Of a DNA stretch of 64,000 nucleotides, positions 12,037 to 24,000 are shown in pieces; the first letter of the stretch is position 1; every line of letters starts with the position of its first letter. The position numbers and the translations under genes are program-made. The notes beneath the pieces are model-generated. The model was not told where the DNA came from. It ran no database searches and was given only the letters and a program-made list of their open reading frames with translations. Source of the stretch: Erigeron canadensis (taxonomy: Eukaryota; Streptophyta; Magnoliopsida; Asterales; Asteraceae); assembly GCF_010389155.1 (NCBI RefSeq), contig NC_057761.1, forward strand, positions 22,880,501-22,944,500. The letters run 5' to 3'.

Positions 12037-13443
12037 GAGTTAATTACTGAAATGGTATCTAATGTTTGCGTCATATTACTGGTTTCATACCTTTCCTTTC
12101 GAAATTACGCTGATCATACCCAACGTATGCAAATTTCCACTCGGACCATACTGAAGGCTATCGTCGTAACGTGTCCGTTAAAAACTCCCCCACGTGACTT
12201 GCACGTGAGGGGTAAAGATGTAATTTCACGTTTCTTAATTACTTAAATGGTACCTAATGTTTAGTTATTAAGTTTTTTTATTTTTTGTTTTTTTTTCTTT
12301 TGAAAGGTGAATTCCGTTTTAAGTCAATGTCTTAAAAACTGGTATTTTAGTCATCCTGGTGTGGAAAATTTTTTGGTATTATCGGTATTACTGAAAATAC
12401 TGGCCGGTACGACTATTTTTAATTTGTTTTATTATTCTTTTATGAAAATTTTCCAAAACTTGTTACAATTTAACGAAAATAGTCAAAATACACTTATAAT
12501 CCAGTAAAACATAATACCAAATAATTTTTTCATAACAAATTATAAGTTTAAAGTTCACAAATAACCAAAAATAGCATTAAAGTATCATAAAAATAATTTT
12601 ATAAAAAATTCAAGTTTTCTTTTTCAAAAATATTGGGGATACCGTAATGGTAATACCAGAAATACCCAGGAATACCAGAAATATCGGCCGGTATTTACTG
12701 GTATTTAAAACATTGCTTTAAGCTTCGTGTCGCAGTAAATATCAACCGGTATTTCTGGTATTACTGGAATATTCCGGTATTACCATTGCGGAATTTCCAG
12801 TATTTTCAAAAAAGAAAATTTGAATTTTTTTAAAAATTGTTTTTATGATACTTTATTGCTATTTTTGGTTATTTGCGAGCTTTAAACTTATATTTTGTTA
12901 TGAAAAATCTATTTTGTATTATTTTTTCATGGATTATAAGTGCATTTTGACTATTTTTGTTAAATATAAACAAGTTTTGGAAAATTTTCATAAAAGAAAA
13001 ATAAAACTAATTAAAAATAGTCGTACCGGCCAGTATTTTCGGTAATACTGATAATACCAAAATAATTTTCACACCAGTATGACTAAAATACCAGTTTTTA
13101 AGACATTGGCTTAAAACGGAATTCACCCTTCAAAAGAAAAAAAAAATTAATAACTAAACATTAGGTACCATTTAAATAATTAAGAAAAATATTAGGTATG
13201 AAATCAACAATATCGTGCAAATGTTGGGTACCTTTTAAGTAATTAATAAATGCGATATTACATCTTTACCCCTCACGTGCAAGTCACGTGAGAGGGTTTT
13301 TAACGGCCACGTGACGGCGTTAGCCTCCAGTGTGGTCCGAGTGGAAATTTGCATACGTTGGGTATGATTAGCGTAATTTCGAAAGGAAATGTATGAAACC
13401 AGTAATATGGTGCAAACGTTAGGTACCATTCAGTAATTAACTC
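12037..13443. mobile_element. Foldback (palindromic) MULE-type element, 1.4 kb
   Basis: Nearly the whole element is one inverted repeat. The left arm is about 12037-12700 and the right arm about 12733-13443, with only about 33 bp of loop. Ends are GAGTTAATTACTGAAATGG and its complement. A perfect 9-bp target duplication, TTAGTTTTA, flanks it at 12028-12036 and 13444-13452, as expected of Mutator-like insertions. Each arm has a CACGTG-rich outer module of about 200 bp and an inner module of GGTAATACC/CCGGTATT motifs. It encodes no transposase. The mirrored 64-codon frames in the arms follow from the symmetry. A transcript would fold into a very long hairpin. Confidence 0.92.
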
Positions 13444-13452
13444 TTAGTTTTA

Positions 13453-14845
13453 CGATAATCTTTCCTAATATAATTCTAATATAATAGTTTAAAATTTTAC
13501 TTATATGAAATATGAGTTCTTATCGAACTATGTTTCTAATTATCATTTTTATTTAAAATACTTAATACTAATTATTATTTATGTAAAAGTAACCAACAAA
13601 AATTCTATAATAATGTAATCACATATATAAAAATACGAAAGAATTCTCTTTTCATGATTTATATCCCACGATATATACGCTCAATCCGTATATCATATGG
13701 GCATTGGTACTAGTATTAATATATTCTAAAAAAGGGTGTTATAACTAGTTATTAATCAAGTAAAATGTTCATTTGAAAACTAAAATTTGTAAAACTGATC
13801 AAACACTGTGATTTAAAATCTCAACATAATGACCACCACACTATCTCTTGGATCGTCTCCCATCAAACCAATGCCATTCTCATATGCGTCGGGTTTTCAG
13901 CCCCTTTATAAATGCCTTGGGGTCGGTGACCGAGAAGGGCGAGGCTCCCTTGAACGGCGTTATCATTCAATAAAGGGTTTCGCCATACGTACGGTATCAC
14001 AAATTCTGGAAATGGTGTTGGTTGTGGTGGTGGTCAGCATTTATGAACAAATTGTGATAAGTATTCAAATTACAGTGTGTTTGGCCAATTCTTTGATTTT
14101 TCACATAAATTTTACTTTTTAAATCATCACAACACTATTAATCAATTACAATTTTATTGAAAAGATATTGTTTATGTCATAATTCTTATTTCCTTATTAC
14201 CACAAACCAAATATGGAATAAGTTATTGTTCATGTTTTTGATCATGTAGATAGTCTAGATTGTACTTTGGTTTCGTTGTATCTTAGACCTCTAGTAACTT
14301 GCTAGATTGGTCTTTCTATAATAAAATTCCTTTTTTTGCCGTCCAAAAAAAATAATATCCCCATTGAGTGCTAGGTTCAACCGCAATTTCTTTTCTTTGC
14401 TGCAGGTCTTGAAAAAAAAAAGAGAATGGATTTTTAGCTAGCTTAGCAAGGTTGGATAATTGATTAACACTTTTGTCTTTGGATTACTCAAAATCAAAAT
14501 ATACTTCATTTATTTTTACTTTAGTGCAAAATGGGTTGAAAAATCAAGGTTCAAAAGTATATTAGTTATAAATAAATTGTAAAAATATTGAGAGAAATTA
14601 TTGGCATAACACTTATGGATTCGATCGTGACAATTTATATTTCTGTTTAAAAATGAGATGTCGTTAATCCTTAACGGTTAACACTTAACAATAGACACCA
14701 AAAAGATGGTAAATTTTTTAAAAAAGTTTCAAAATCAAAACATGGGTTTCTTTTAATTTTCATTATAACATACATACAAACACATACAAATGTATACATA
14801 TATACATATGTACGTAACTATAAGATGAATATGATTATGTGAATC
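13453..14845. other. Spacer with LINE-like 3' tail
   Basis: 13820-14040 has higher GC but no supported gene. 14220-14350 resembles a plant LINE 3' UTR: a T-rich tail ending in TTTGCCGTCCAAAAAAA. No target duplication was found, so this remains tentative. Confidence 0.4.
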
Positions 14846-15258
14846 ATGGGTTGTTTCTTTTGTTCTAGGAGAGACTCAAAATCACCTAAAAATAAGAAAA
14901 GTCAATCACATCCTTCTTTTGGTATGTATACATGTATAATGCAATTGATGATTTTTTTTATTAATTTTTTTTTTCAAAGTTGTATATATATTTTTGTAAG
15001 ATCAAGTATGAGATTTTTGTTTTGGAAATTTTTGTTATGAATTTTGCATGCCCTTATTGTAAATTTAAAATATTGAAGATAACTTAGATTGAAAATGTAA
15101 AATCTTCATTAACATTGTTATGCGACTTAATAATATCTCCTTTTTTTTAATCTTAATATATAGGTAATTCAGTTGTTGGTCCTATTAATAAATAAATATT
15201 TGGTTATGGTTCAAAATAAAAAAGTAAAACTGTTTTTTTTAGTAAAAATCATTGTGCG

Positions 15259-15504
15259 TCAAGTTTCAAATTGTCAAATTTGGTCCCTTAGACCCTGCTA
15301 GTCTGCTACCTCGGTGCTACCCCCGATCCCTTACATAGGGGCGACCATAATAAGCTCAAATATGCTTGTCCTTCGAACCTCCAAATTTCAAGTTTCGGAT
15401 TGTCATATTTGGTCCCTTGTACCTGACCGGGGTACCACTTTTGGAGCCGTTACTTAGGGCGAACATAATAAACTCAAGTATACGTGCACTCCACACCTCT
15501 AAAT
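15259..15504 (+). repeat. Two-copy tandem repeat of about 120 bp
   Basis: Units at about 15259-15388 and 15389-15504 share CAAGTTTC...ATTGTCA...TTTGGTCCCTT and GCGA...CATAATAA...CTCAA blocks. It lies inside the kinase pseudogene's former intron. Confidence 0.7.
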
Positions 15505-16166
15505 ATATGTAATGTTTTATTATGACAATATTAGTAAAACAAATAGTTCAATTACATTAATGTATCCAATAGGTGGGTAAGTAGAGATGTGTTGTAGACT
15601 GTCTTATTAATATTAGTTCATTAGTTGGAAAAAGTACAAAAATTCTTGTTTATCGTTTTATTATGTTGATAAACAAAATTTATTTATAATCATTGTTTTG
15701 TTCTCATTGATTTTGAAGTTCTGCTGTTTTCTAATAAAAAACATAGTTTTATGGTGTTTAATGTAATACTATTAGTGATTGAAGTTGGTTAAATGTATTA
15801 TCAAGATAATTTCAAATTGGCTACATTTACTGAAGTGAAGGACAATGCTCGAGAATGTGATTGGGCATTGGAAGCCAATGAGTGTGACGATAAATCTACT
15901 CCCAACAAGAAAGAAAGCAAGAAAACTAAAGCACAGGCGTTTACATTTGCGCAGTTAGTTGCTGCCACAGATAATTTCAAGGCTAAGTTTTTTTTGGGTG
16001 AGAGTGGATTTGGAAAAGTATTTAAAGGAGTATTAGAGGACAGTAATCAAGTTAGGGATTATTGATCATTCTAGTATTCCAACAAGATATAATATACGGT
16101 TTTTATAAGTGCATGTATGTTTGATCGGCGAGGAACCATTATTTGTGATTTTGTTGCAGATTGTTG

Positions 16167-18324
16167 TGTAACACCCCAACAAGGCAGAAACTTAGAGCAT
16201 TAGTAGAAAAGCTCAGCGTGACATGGAAATTAAGTAGAGGTGCTAAATGCATTCAAGGATTGAGTAATCCATACATAATTCAAGTACAAATACAAGTTAC
16301 GGATCAAATAATGCACAAGGAGCACAACACCATCAATAGTTTACAAAAGAGATAGTCCAAATGATGGCTAACGATCCTAAGCATAACCCATAAACGGGTG
16401 CAATGAATCACGGATCCACAAAGTCCAAACTCAATCCTATCACATGCAATGCAATCATCCATCACGTTTTTGATTCACTTGATTACCTGAAAAGCGTACT
16501 AAAAAGCGTCAACATAAAGTTGGTGAGCTCGTAGGTTTTGACTATAAGAAACAAGTGTCGGGCTAACAACCGTTTAACCTTGATACGAACATAATTGGAT
16601 CATTAAATGATCATATAACCTTGAAACCTTGATTTGGATCGATAAACGATCACACAACCTTGAAACCTTGATTGGGTCATTGAATGATCTCATAAATTGG
16701 GATCGTTAAACAATCACCAAGCCTTAAAACCTTGATTGGATCATTTAATGAACCTCATAACCTTGATTCACAATTCAAACAAACATATAACCTTGATGAA
16801 CTAGCCAAACAATCATATAACCTTGATTTACAATTGAAACGAATGTATAACATTGATAAACTAGCCAAACAATCATATAACCTTGATTCACAACTCAAAC
16901 GAACATATAACCTTGATAAACTAGCCAAACAATCATATAACCTTGATTCACAGTTCAAACGAACATATAACCTTGATAAACTAGCCAAACAGTCATATAG
17001 CCTTGATTACTTACATAAACGAACACATAACGATCAAACTAAACCATGAAACACGATGTACACTTTTCACCCCAAAATCATGTAAAGAAAAGGGGCTACG
17101 AACTAACCTTGAGCAGCTACAACAAGTTTAGATTAATCTACCAGCGAGCAATATTCGTCACACGATCACAACCTATAGTTACACATGCATACACATCAAT
17201 ATACGCCCATACATTCCAAATTTCGGGACATGATTGATCATAAGAGTCAAAATAATGTTGTTGGATTGATTAGTGTTTAGGAGGATGTTAGGAAATGATT
17301 CGATAAGGTTTAAACGAGTCAAAAACGAAAAAAAATGAAACTGATAGTGTTGCCCCACAACTAGAAGTTCTGAAACTTTTGTTGCCCCTCAACTACTTGT
17401 TGCCCCGCAATGAGTCCCAGATCAACACAAACCAGCAGCAACTCAAGAGTGAAGAACACGACCCATTTCACCTTAAATCATCATTTTTGACTCAAGAATC
17501 GACCAAGGAAGTTTCAAGACTCATTTTGAAGCTTAAACAAACATATTTCAACATGAATAAACATAACCCATATCATTGATTCGATTCAAACATCAAAATT
17601 ATAACTCAAAACCCATGAAATCAACCAAAAACCTAATTTGAAACCCTAGCTAGACCCCAAATCCGGTTTTGACTCGAAATTAGACCCAAGAACACTTGAA
17701 TATGACTAGAAACATGATTATAAACATGAAATGATGAATATGAAATAGTTTTAACTTACCAAATCTTCCACCGAAGCTCAAACCTGAATTTTTGACCCGA
17801 TTTGAATGGATTCTTGCACTTTAAAGCCCCAAATTTTGATATGTTGATAAAATGATGATGATGATGAAAAACCCTAACCAAATCTTGCTTGAAACATTTA
17901 ATTTGATGTATTAAATTTAGAGAGGGCAAAAGAGAAGTAAGAAAACTCTTGCATTTAAGAGTGAGAGAAAAAGAGTTAAGGGAAATGAGTGAATGGGAGG
18001 ATGGGTAGGGTGTAAGGGGATAAGGTTGGGTTTGGGTCATGGGTTTAGGATATGGGTTGACCCATGGATAATCTTTACACCATACTAACTAATTCCACCA
18101 TAAAATAAATCTTGAACCTTTCATTAAATTACTAACTAAACGACTTATCAACCTTGACTAGTCCTTGAACATAATTTACTCGTGAGATTATTAATCCACA
18201 TAAACACCTTGAACACGATTATAACGCAAGCAATTCGATCATTCAACACTTAATTAATACCAATTACGTCACAAGTACATATATTTAACGGGTCAACTAA
18301 AGTCAAATTTTTACAAATGTTACA
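16167..18324. mobile_element. Solo LTR, 2158 bp, inside a kinase exon
   Basis: It begins TGTAACACCCC and ends AAATGTTACA, so its ends form the inverted repeat TGTAACA/TGTTACA. A perfect 5-bp target duplication, TGTTG, lies at 16162-16166 and 18325-18329. Removing insert and one duplication rejoins the kinase exon in frame (IVAI before the damaged Lys-Gln codons, then LDPDGRQG). No gag or pol sequence is inside, so it is a solo LTR left by recombination. Its length suits a Gypsy-type element, which is inference. Confidence 0.9.
16759..17037. repeat. 60-bp tandem array, 4.6 copies
   Basis: Units of exactly 60 bp start at 16759, 16819, 16879 and 16939, each with AACCTTGATTCACAA and CTAGCCAAACAATCATAT. 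A looser AACCTTGAAACCTTGATT pattern precedes it (16576-16740). The array lies within the solo LTR. Because the period is a multiple of three, frames stay open on both strands; this is not evidence of a protein. Confidence 0.93.
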
Positions 18325-18508
18325 TGTTGCTATTAATTAACTGGATCCTGATGGACGTCAGGGGATGATTGAGTTTTTGTTGAAGTGGTTACTTTGGGCT
18401 TAGCTGATCACCCAAATCTGGTGCGACTGATTGGTTATTGTGCTAACCCCAGCAAAGGTTATTAATGTACGAGTTCATGCCATTAGGTTCCTTGGAGGAC
18501 CAATGCAT

Positions 18509-19241
18509 GGTATGTTTTGTGTCTATGCTTAACATAATGTATGTCAAGAATTCGATTGTAAATTTATTCAGTGTTTGATCAAAGAACCGCATGGTCCTCT
18601 GATCGAAACAAGGAGGGGGTTTTAACCGATTCGTTGACGATTTCCTATTGGTGTAAAGCTTTGTGAAGCTTAACGCCACAAGATCGGGTGTGTTTGTGTT
18701 GGCGATGGACGACTCCGTAGAGAAGACGACCAACTTTGGTGTTCGGGTGAATGGCTTAGTATCTCGTAGAAAGAACTTATGCCTATTCGTGAGGGGATAC
18801 CTCTATTTATAGGGAAAACTTATCTTAGGGGATAAGTTAGGGTTTTAGAGGGATACCCTAATTATTATTGGTAGACATGTTTATGGGATTTACATGCCAT
18901 ATAATAAATATATTATAATAATAAAAGATAAGGAAACTTACCTTTGCTTTAGGAGGAAGATAATAAGAGATTTCCTCCATATTTGGCGGAGCTCCGTTCT
19001 GACGGATGAACTCCGTTCCTGATGAAGGTGAGCTCCGTTTTCCTGAGGTGACCTCCGTTCTGACGGAGGTGAGCTCCGTGAGCTTCGTTCTAACGGAGGT
19101 GAGCTCCGTAATTCTGGCAGATTTACCTTCGGAGATAGAGCTCCGGAGGGGTATATTATCATTTAGGAATCATTTTTCTGTCATGATATGATGATCAATT
19201 TGTGTGACATTAGTCTTAGTGACAAGTTGTACATTTGTGTC
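18509..19241. repeat. Inserted repeat DNA in kinase intron, with GAGCTCCGTTC array
   Basis: Lies between exon pieces of the kinase pseudogene. 18975-19110 has a degenerate ~20-bp repeat (GTGAGCTCCGTTCTGACGGA and variants, about five copies). The flanking sequence, with its leader-like TCTATTTATAGGG, looks like LTR material. Element ends and a target duplication could not be fixed. Confidence 0.55.
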
Positions 19242-19956
19242 AGATCTACGTCCCAATAAGTTTCCGCATGATTGGAATACGAGAATGAAGATAGAAGCCT
19301 GTGTAGCGCGGGGATTAGCCTATTCGCATGATCAGATGAACCCAGGGGTTATAGATAGGAACTTGAAATGTTCCAGCATACTTCTAGGTGTGGCCAAAAA
19401 CGGGCTATCATGCTAAGCTATCAGATTTTTGGTGGCCAAAAACGGGCCCACGTGGTGATATTACACATGTATCGACCCAAGTGATGGGCACATACGACTA
19501 CTGTGACTCTGATTATGCAATGACTGGACAACTTACCTTTAAGTTGGATATTTATAGCTTCGGGGTAGTACTCCTGGAACTCATTACTGGGAGAAAAGCA
19601 ATCGATAATACCAAACCTGCAGCAGAGCAAATTCTTGTAAATTGGGTATGAAATCTTTCTCTTTAAGTTTGAATATTTCTCTTTAACATATCAACATATG
19701 ATTACAGTCGGATGAGCGTAATGATATATTATCATGTAGCAATATACTTCAGGCCCGACCTTTGTTCAAAGACCGAAAGAAATTCTCTCAAATGGCAGAC
19801 CCAGTTCTTGAGGGGGATTATCCTGTGAGGGGACTCTATCAAGCTCTAGCCATAGCAGCAATGTGTCTTCAAGAGCAACGCAACTTGAGATCACTCGCGT
19901 CTCATGTTGTCACGGCTCTTAACTATCTTGCTTCTCATGGTTCTCCTAAACCATAA

Positions 19957-20769
19957 TTCAGATATAATGATGAGAGGAATGTTAACCAGAATGAAGTCTA
20001 GTTATGTCTCAACAGGTTATATGTTTTGTTTTTAAATGCTTAACTTGTAAGGTACACAATACATTAATACACATGGAGGAAGCTCTCCGATTTTTAATTT
20101 GCCAGTCTTCATTTAGGTGTAAATAAGAATCATAGCTGCTGCTTAGAATTCTGAAGATGAATTTTATAAAATGAGCATCCGATCTCTGCTATCAGGTATA
20201 TCTCTTTATCCGGTATCTTTTCAAATTGCGAATAACTAGCAGATTTGGCATTCTAGTTATCTGTCCATAGTTTCCAATCATGCATCACTCTATAGGAAAT
20301 AACTAGCATCTCATGTTATTGTGTGCATCAATCAAACACTTCTTCTTTTTGAATGTTCAAAACAACTTATCAAATACTACCTTTATTGCTCGGTTTGACC
20401 TCGGGACAAGGTTGGCATTACATCAAAAATACCACGAAGTGAAAACCGGTGCCTTGGCCTTCGCTGGTTGGGATTTATCGTGTCTTGGGTTAACGTAATT
20501 GGCAAGAGTTTATTTCACTCCTTTTGTAATTCTTGCCGTTATTGTTTCAGGATGAATCTAGATTAATTGTACTGGTTTCTTTCTAGATTTACACTGTAAC
20601 TGTACTTTTGCACCTAGCACCTAGCTAGTTGCTTTCATTATATAAATACTACCTTTATTGCAAGAAAAATTAAGTATTGGTTTAACCCGGTTGAGCATGG
20701 GTCAGGGACATGGCATAAAACCGCCCCCATAACCAAATTGTTTGTTTAATCCAAAACCTTAACCATTAG
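19957..20769. other. Spacer 3' of the kinase pseudogene
   Basis: Probably the former 3' UTR followed by unassigned sequence. No gene is supported. Confidence 0.4.
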
Positions 20770-21001
20770 ACTATAAGGAGTAGCCCCTCAAGAGAATGCC
20801 CCTCCTCCATTTATATGTTGACATGTGACACTCATCAATCATGAGGGGCATTCCCTATTTTTTTAAAATTATATATAAATAATTTATTTTATTTAGATTA
20901 TTTATAATAAAACTTAATACATTTTTGTAAATAAATATGATAAACAGAAGAAAAGACTTATGGATAGGGGTTTCGAAAGGCGTGCTCCCTCATCCTATGG
21001 G
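20770..21001. repeat. MITE-like segment
   Basis: It starts ACTATAAGGAGTAGCCC and holds an internal inverted pair (GAATGCCCCTC near 20796, GAGGGGCATTCCC near 20843). A weakly related inverted end (CGTGCTCCCTCATCCTATGG) lies near 20990. No target duplication was resolved. It may be the left end of a longer element whose right end is at 26344-26360. Confidence 0.4.
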
Positions 21002-24000
21002 TGCGGAATAACTCTTATATTCTTTTAATCCCTCTCTCTCCTTTCCCTCGCTTGATTCAATCCTGCTAGACCCTAAAAGAGGGAAAACAATGAATCTAAA
21101 CTTGACTTGTTATTGATCGAATGAATAAACCCATAATACATAGCCTTGTATTTATAGGCAACAAGTTACCTTATTAGACTCAAATTAGGACTAGGAAACT
21201 AATCTCAAAACCTAACCCTTGGGCCCCAAGTTTTGGTCCTTTAAAACTTAGGAAACAAGATTACCTAACATTCACCCCCCTAATCTTGTGACACCGATAA
21301 GTTCTCGCCTCTCGATGAACTTCACCCGCGCCAACGCTTTAGTTAGAATGTCAGCCCTTTGTAATTCGCCACTCACATGCTCCACTTAAACTTGTTCTCT
21401 TTCAACACACTCACGTATAAAGTGGTAGCGAGTGTGTATATGTTTGCTTCTCCCGTGAAAGACCAGATTCTTCATAAGTGCAATAGCCGACTGATTGTCC
21501 ACCCGTAGGATGATTGTTTCCTCTTTTTCACCTGTTATCTCAGCAACTAGTCCCCTTAGCCATAATGCTTGACAAGCTGCTGAGGTAGTGACCATAAACT
21601 CTGCTTGACATGATGATAGAGCCACCGTATTTTGTTTTTGTGAGTTCCAAGTTATGGGGGCATTTCCAAAGTAGAAAACTACTCCGGTTGTACTCTTTCC
21701 ATCATCAATGTCGACAGAATGACTACTATCACTAAACCCACATAATTTGTTCATACCTCCTTTTGGATAAAACACTCCAAAATTGCTAGTCCCTTTTATG
21801 TACCTCATTATTTTCTTCAAAACTTGATAATGAGTTTGAGTTGGTTCTTGTATAAACCGACTAACATATCCCACAGAAAAACAGATATCTGGCCTAGTAT
21901 GTGTAAGATACCTTAAGCATCCGACCATCCTACGAAAAACAGTTGGGTCTATTTTCTCGTCTTTCTCTTGTTTCTAGAGTCTTAAGCTTGGATCCAATGG
22001 AACGTATGTTGGATTGCCATTCTCGAGTCTAAACTATTTTACAATCTTTTCAACATATCCAGATTGCTTGATTCCTATTCCTTTCTCGTCTTGAGTTACT
22101 TCAATCCCGAGATAGTAATAAAGTAGCCCGAGATCACTCATCTCAAATCGGGTTTCCATCTCTTTTTTGAACTTCTGGATATCTTGGGTTGTTTCTCCCA
22201 TCACAATCAAATCGTCCACATAAATGGCAACAATCGTCAAACGTTCATTCATTTTCCTTCGATAAACCGTTGACTCTTGTCTACATCTTTCAAACTTGAG
22301 TTCCTTTAACGCCATGTCGAGTCTAGTGTTCCATGCTCGTGGAGCTTGCTTGAGCCCGTAAAGCGCTTTAACAAGTTTATAAACGTGGTTTTCGCATCCT
22401 TTTCTCACATACCCTTTAGGCTGGTATACGTAAACATCCTCCTTGTGTTCTCCATGTAAGAAAGCAGATTTTACGTCTAGATGATGCACTTCCCAACCCT
22501 TGCTCGCAGCTAGAGCTAATAGTAAACGAACAGTCTTTATGCGGGCAACTAGTGGACTCGCTTGAAACTCCAGTTTTCACCATTTCGTTGTTGCCACTAA
22601 TTTGATCTATAGGTGCCAAGTCTTCATCCTCTTGATTTACCAAGAATTCGTTCCATCCTTTATTTGACACATTAGTCTTTGTCAAATCTTTATCGCACTT
22701 ATAACTTTGTGTTTCATCAAAAATCACATCCCTAGTCGTGTAAATGGTATCAGTTTATGGTTCGTACATACGATACACCTTTGTGCCCGGTTTGCATCCT
22801 AAGTGAACCATTACTTTACTCCGATCATCCAATTTCTTTGGCCCAGTTGCTAACACCTTATACCCTACACAACCAAATACTTTTATGTGTGATATATCTG
22901 GTTTCCTTCCTTTGATTGCTTCATATGGGGTTATGTTGTCTTGTAGCGCCTTTGTTGGTGATCGGTTCAAGAGATAAACGACATGATGAACAGCTTCACC
23001 CCATAGGTTTTGTGGTAAGTTTAGCGCTTTTAACATGCTCCGGGTTGTTCCTAGGATTGTTCGATTCCTTCTCTCTACCACCCCGTTTTGTTGTGGAGTG
23101 TAGGGAGCTGTAAGTTGCCTATTTATTGCATGATCTTTGCAAAAATTGTTCAACAAACTATACGTGAACTCTCCCCCATTGTCAGTCCGTAAGCTTTTCA
23201 CCTTTTTATCAAATTCGGCTTCTATCTTTTTCATGAGATCGATAAGGGTGCTCGGTGCTTGGTCCTTGGACTTGATCAACTTAACCCACATGTACCGGCT
23301 GTAGTCGTCTACCACTAACAGAAAATAACGATTTCCTCCGCTTGTCATTGGTGTTATTGGTCCACAAAGATCTGCATAAATAAGTTGTAGAGGATTTTCA
23401 GCCCTATATGTGGAGGACTTCGGGAATACATTCCTTGCTTGCTTTCCATACGAACAAATATCACAAATTTTGCTAGAGCGTGTGGTTGTAGGAAGTCCAA
23501 TAACTTTCTTAGATAGGCTCTTCATAGCGTCAAACTTTAGATGTCCAAGTCGGGCATGCCAAATCCATGCTTCATCTTCCATTCTTGTATGTAAACACAT
23601 AGGCGACACAACTTTTAAAGAAATTTTATAAGTACAATTTTGGGAGCGAGGTACCTTCATTAAAAGTGCGCCATCTGTCTCGTACATCCTCAACACACCA
23701 TGATGGATAATTATCTTGTATCCAATCTCATCGAGTTGGCCGATACTTATCAAGTTACTTTTAAGTGCCGGTATGAAATACACGTCTCGTAATACTCGTT
23801 GTGCATTAGATTTTCCTTGTAAAGTCACTGTTCCTTTACCCTCGATTCGAACACATGAGCCATCTCCGAACTTTACTTTCCCAATAATCCTTCGGTCGAG
23901 TTTAGTAAACCATTCAAGGTTTCCGGACATGTGATTACTAGCCCCGTTATCAAGAAACCAAGTCTCTCCAGTGTTTTCGTCTCCATACTTCCTAGGGTCA

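Larger units (their letters stand above)
14846..19956 (+). pseudogene. PBL/CDL1-like receptor-like cytoplasmic kinase, degenerate
   Basis: Remnant of a membrane-anchored Ser/Thr kinase of RLCK subfamily VII (PBL27/CDL1-like), a family that signals below receptor kinases. Exon-like pieces are as follows: 14846-14921 (N-myristoylation start MGCFFCS); 15793-16050 (FTFAQLVAATDNFK and Gly loop GESGFGKVFKG); 16160-16166 joining 18330-18508 (LDPDGRQG, HPNLVRLIGYC); 19242-19651; and about 19753-19956 (ending GSPKP and TAA). A 2.16-kb solo LTR sits inside the third exon. The invariant Lys region is damaged (AAACAA is now AATTAA, a stop). The catalytic motif reads VIDRNLK instead of VIYRDLK, and DFG reads DFW. 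There is a frameshift around a 16-bp duplication at 19388-19447. The activation-loop and C-lobe motifs ([29 protein letters not shown]) remain clear. Confidence 0.85.

Noticed and set aside
12052..13429. Two similar 64-codon frames on opposite strands (12052-12246 and 13235-13429)
   Set aside because: They are mirror copies produced by the palindrome arms, with no known domain.
16759..17037. Regular direct repeats that could recall a CRISPR array
   Set aside because: Units abut without unique spacers, and the sequence is plant nuclear DNA.
16732..17049. Open frame of 105 codons with repeating LAKQSYNLD-like units
   Set aside because: It follows from a 60-bp tandem array whose period is a multiple of three; a frame is open on the opposite strand too, and it lies in a solo LTR.
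18573..19170. An LTR element within the kinase intron
   Set aside because: Candidate TG...CA ends were tried but no matching target duplication was found, so only unresolved repeat DNA is reported.
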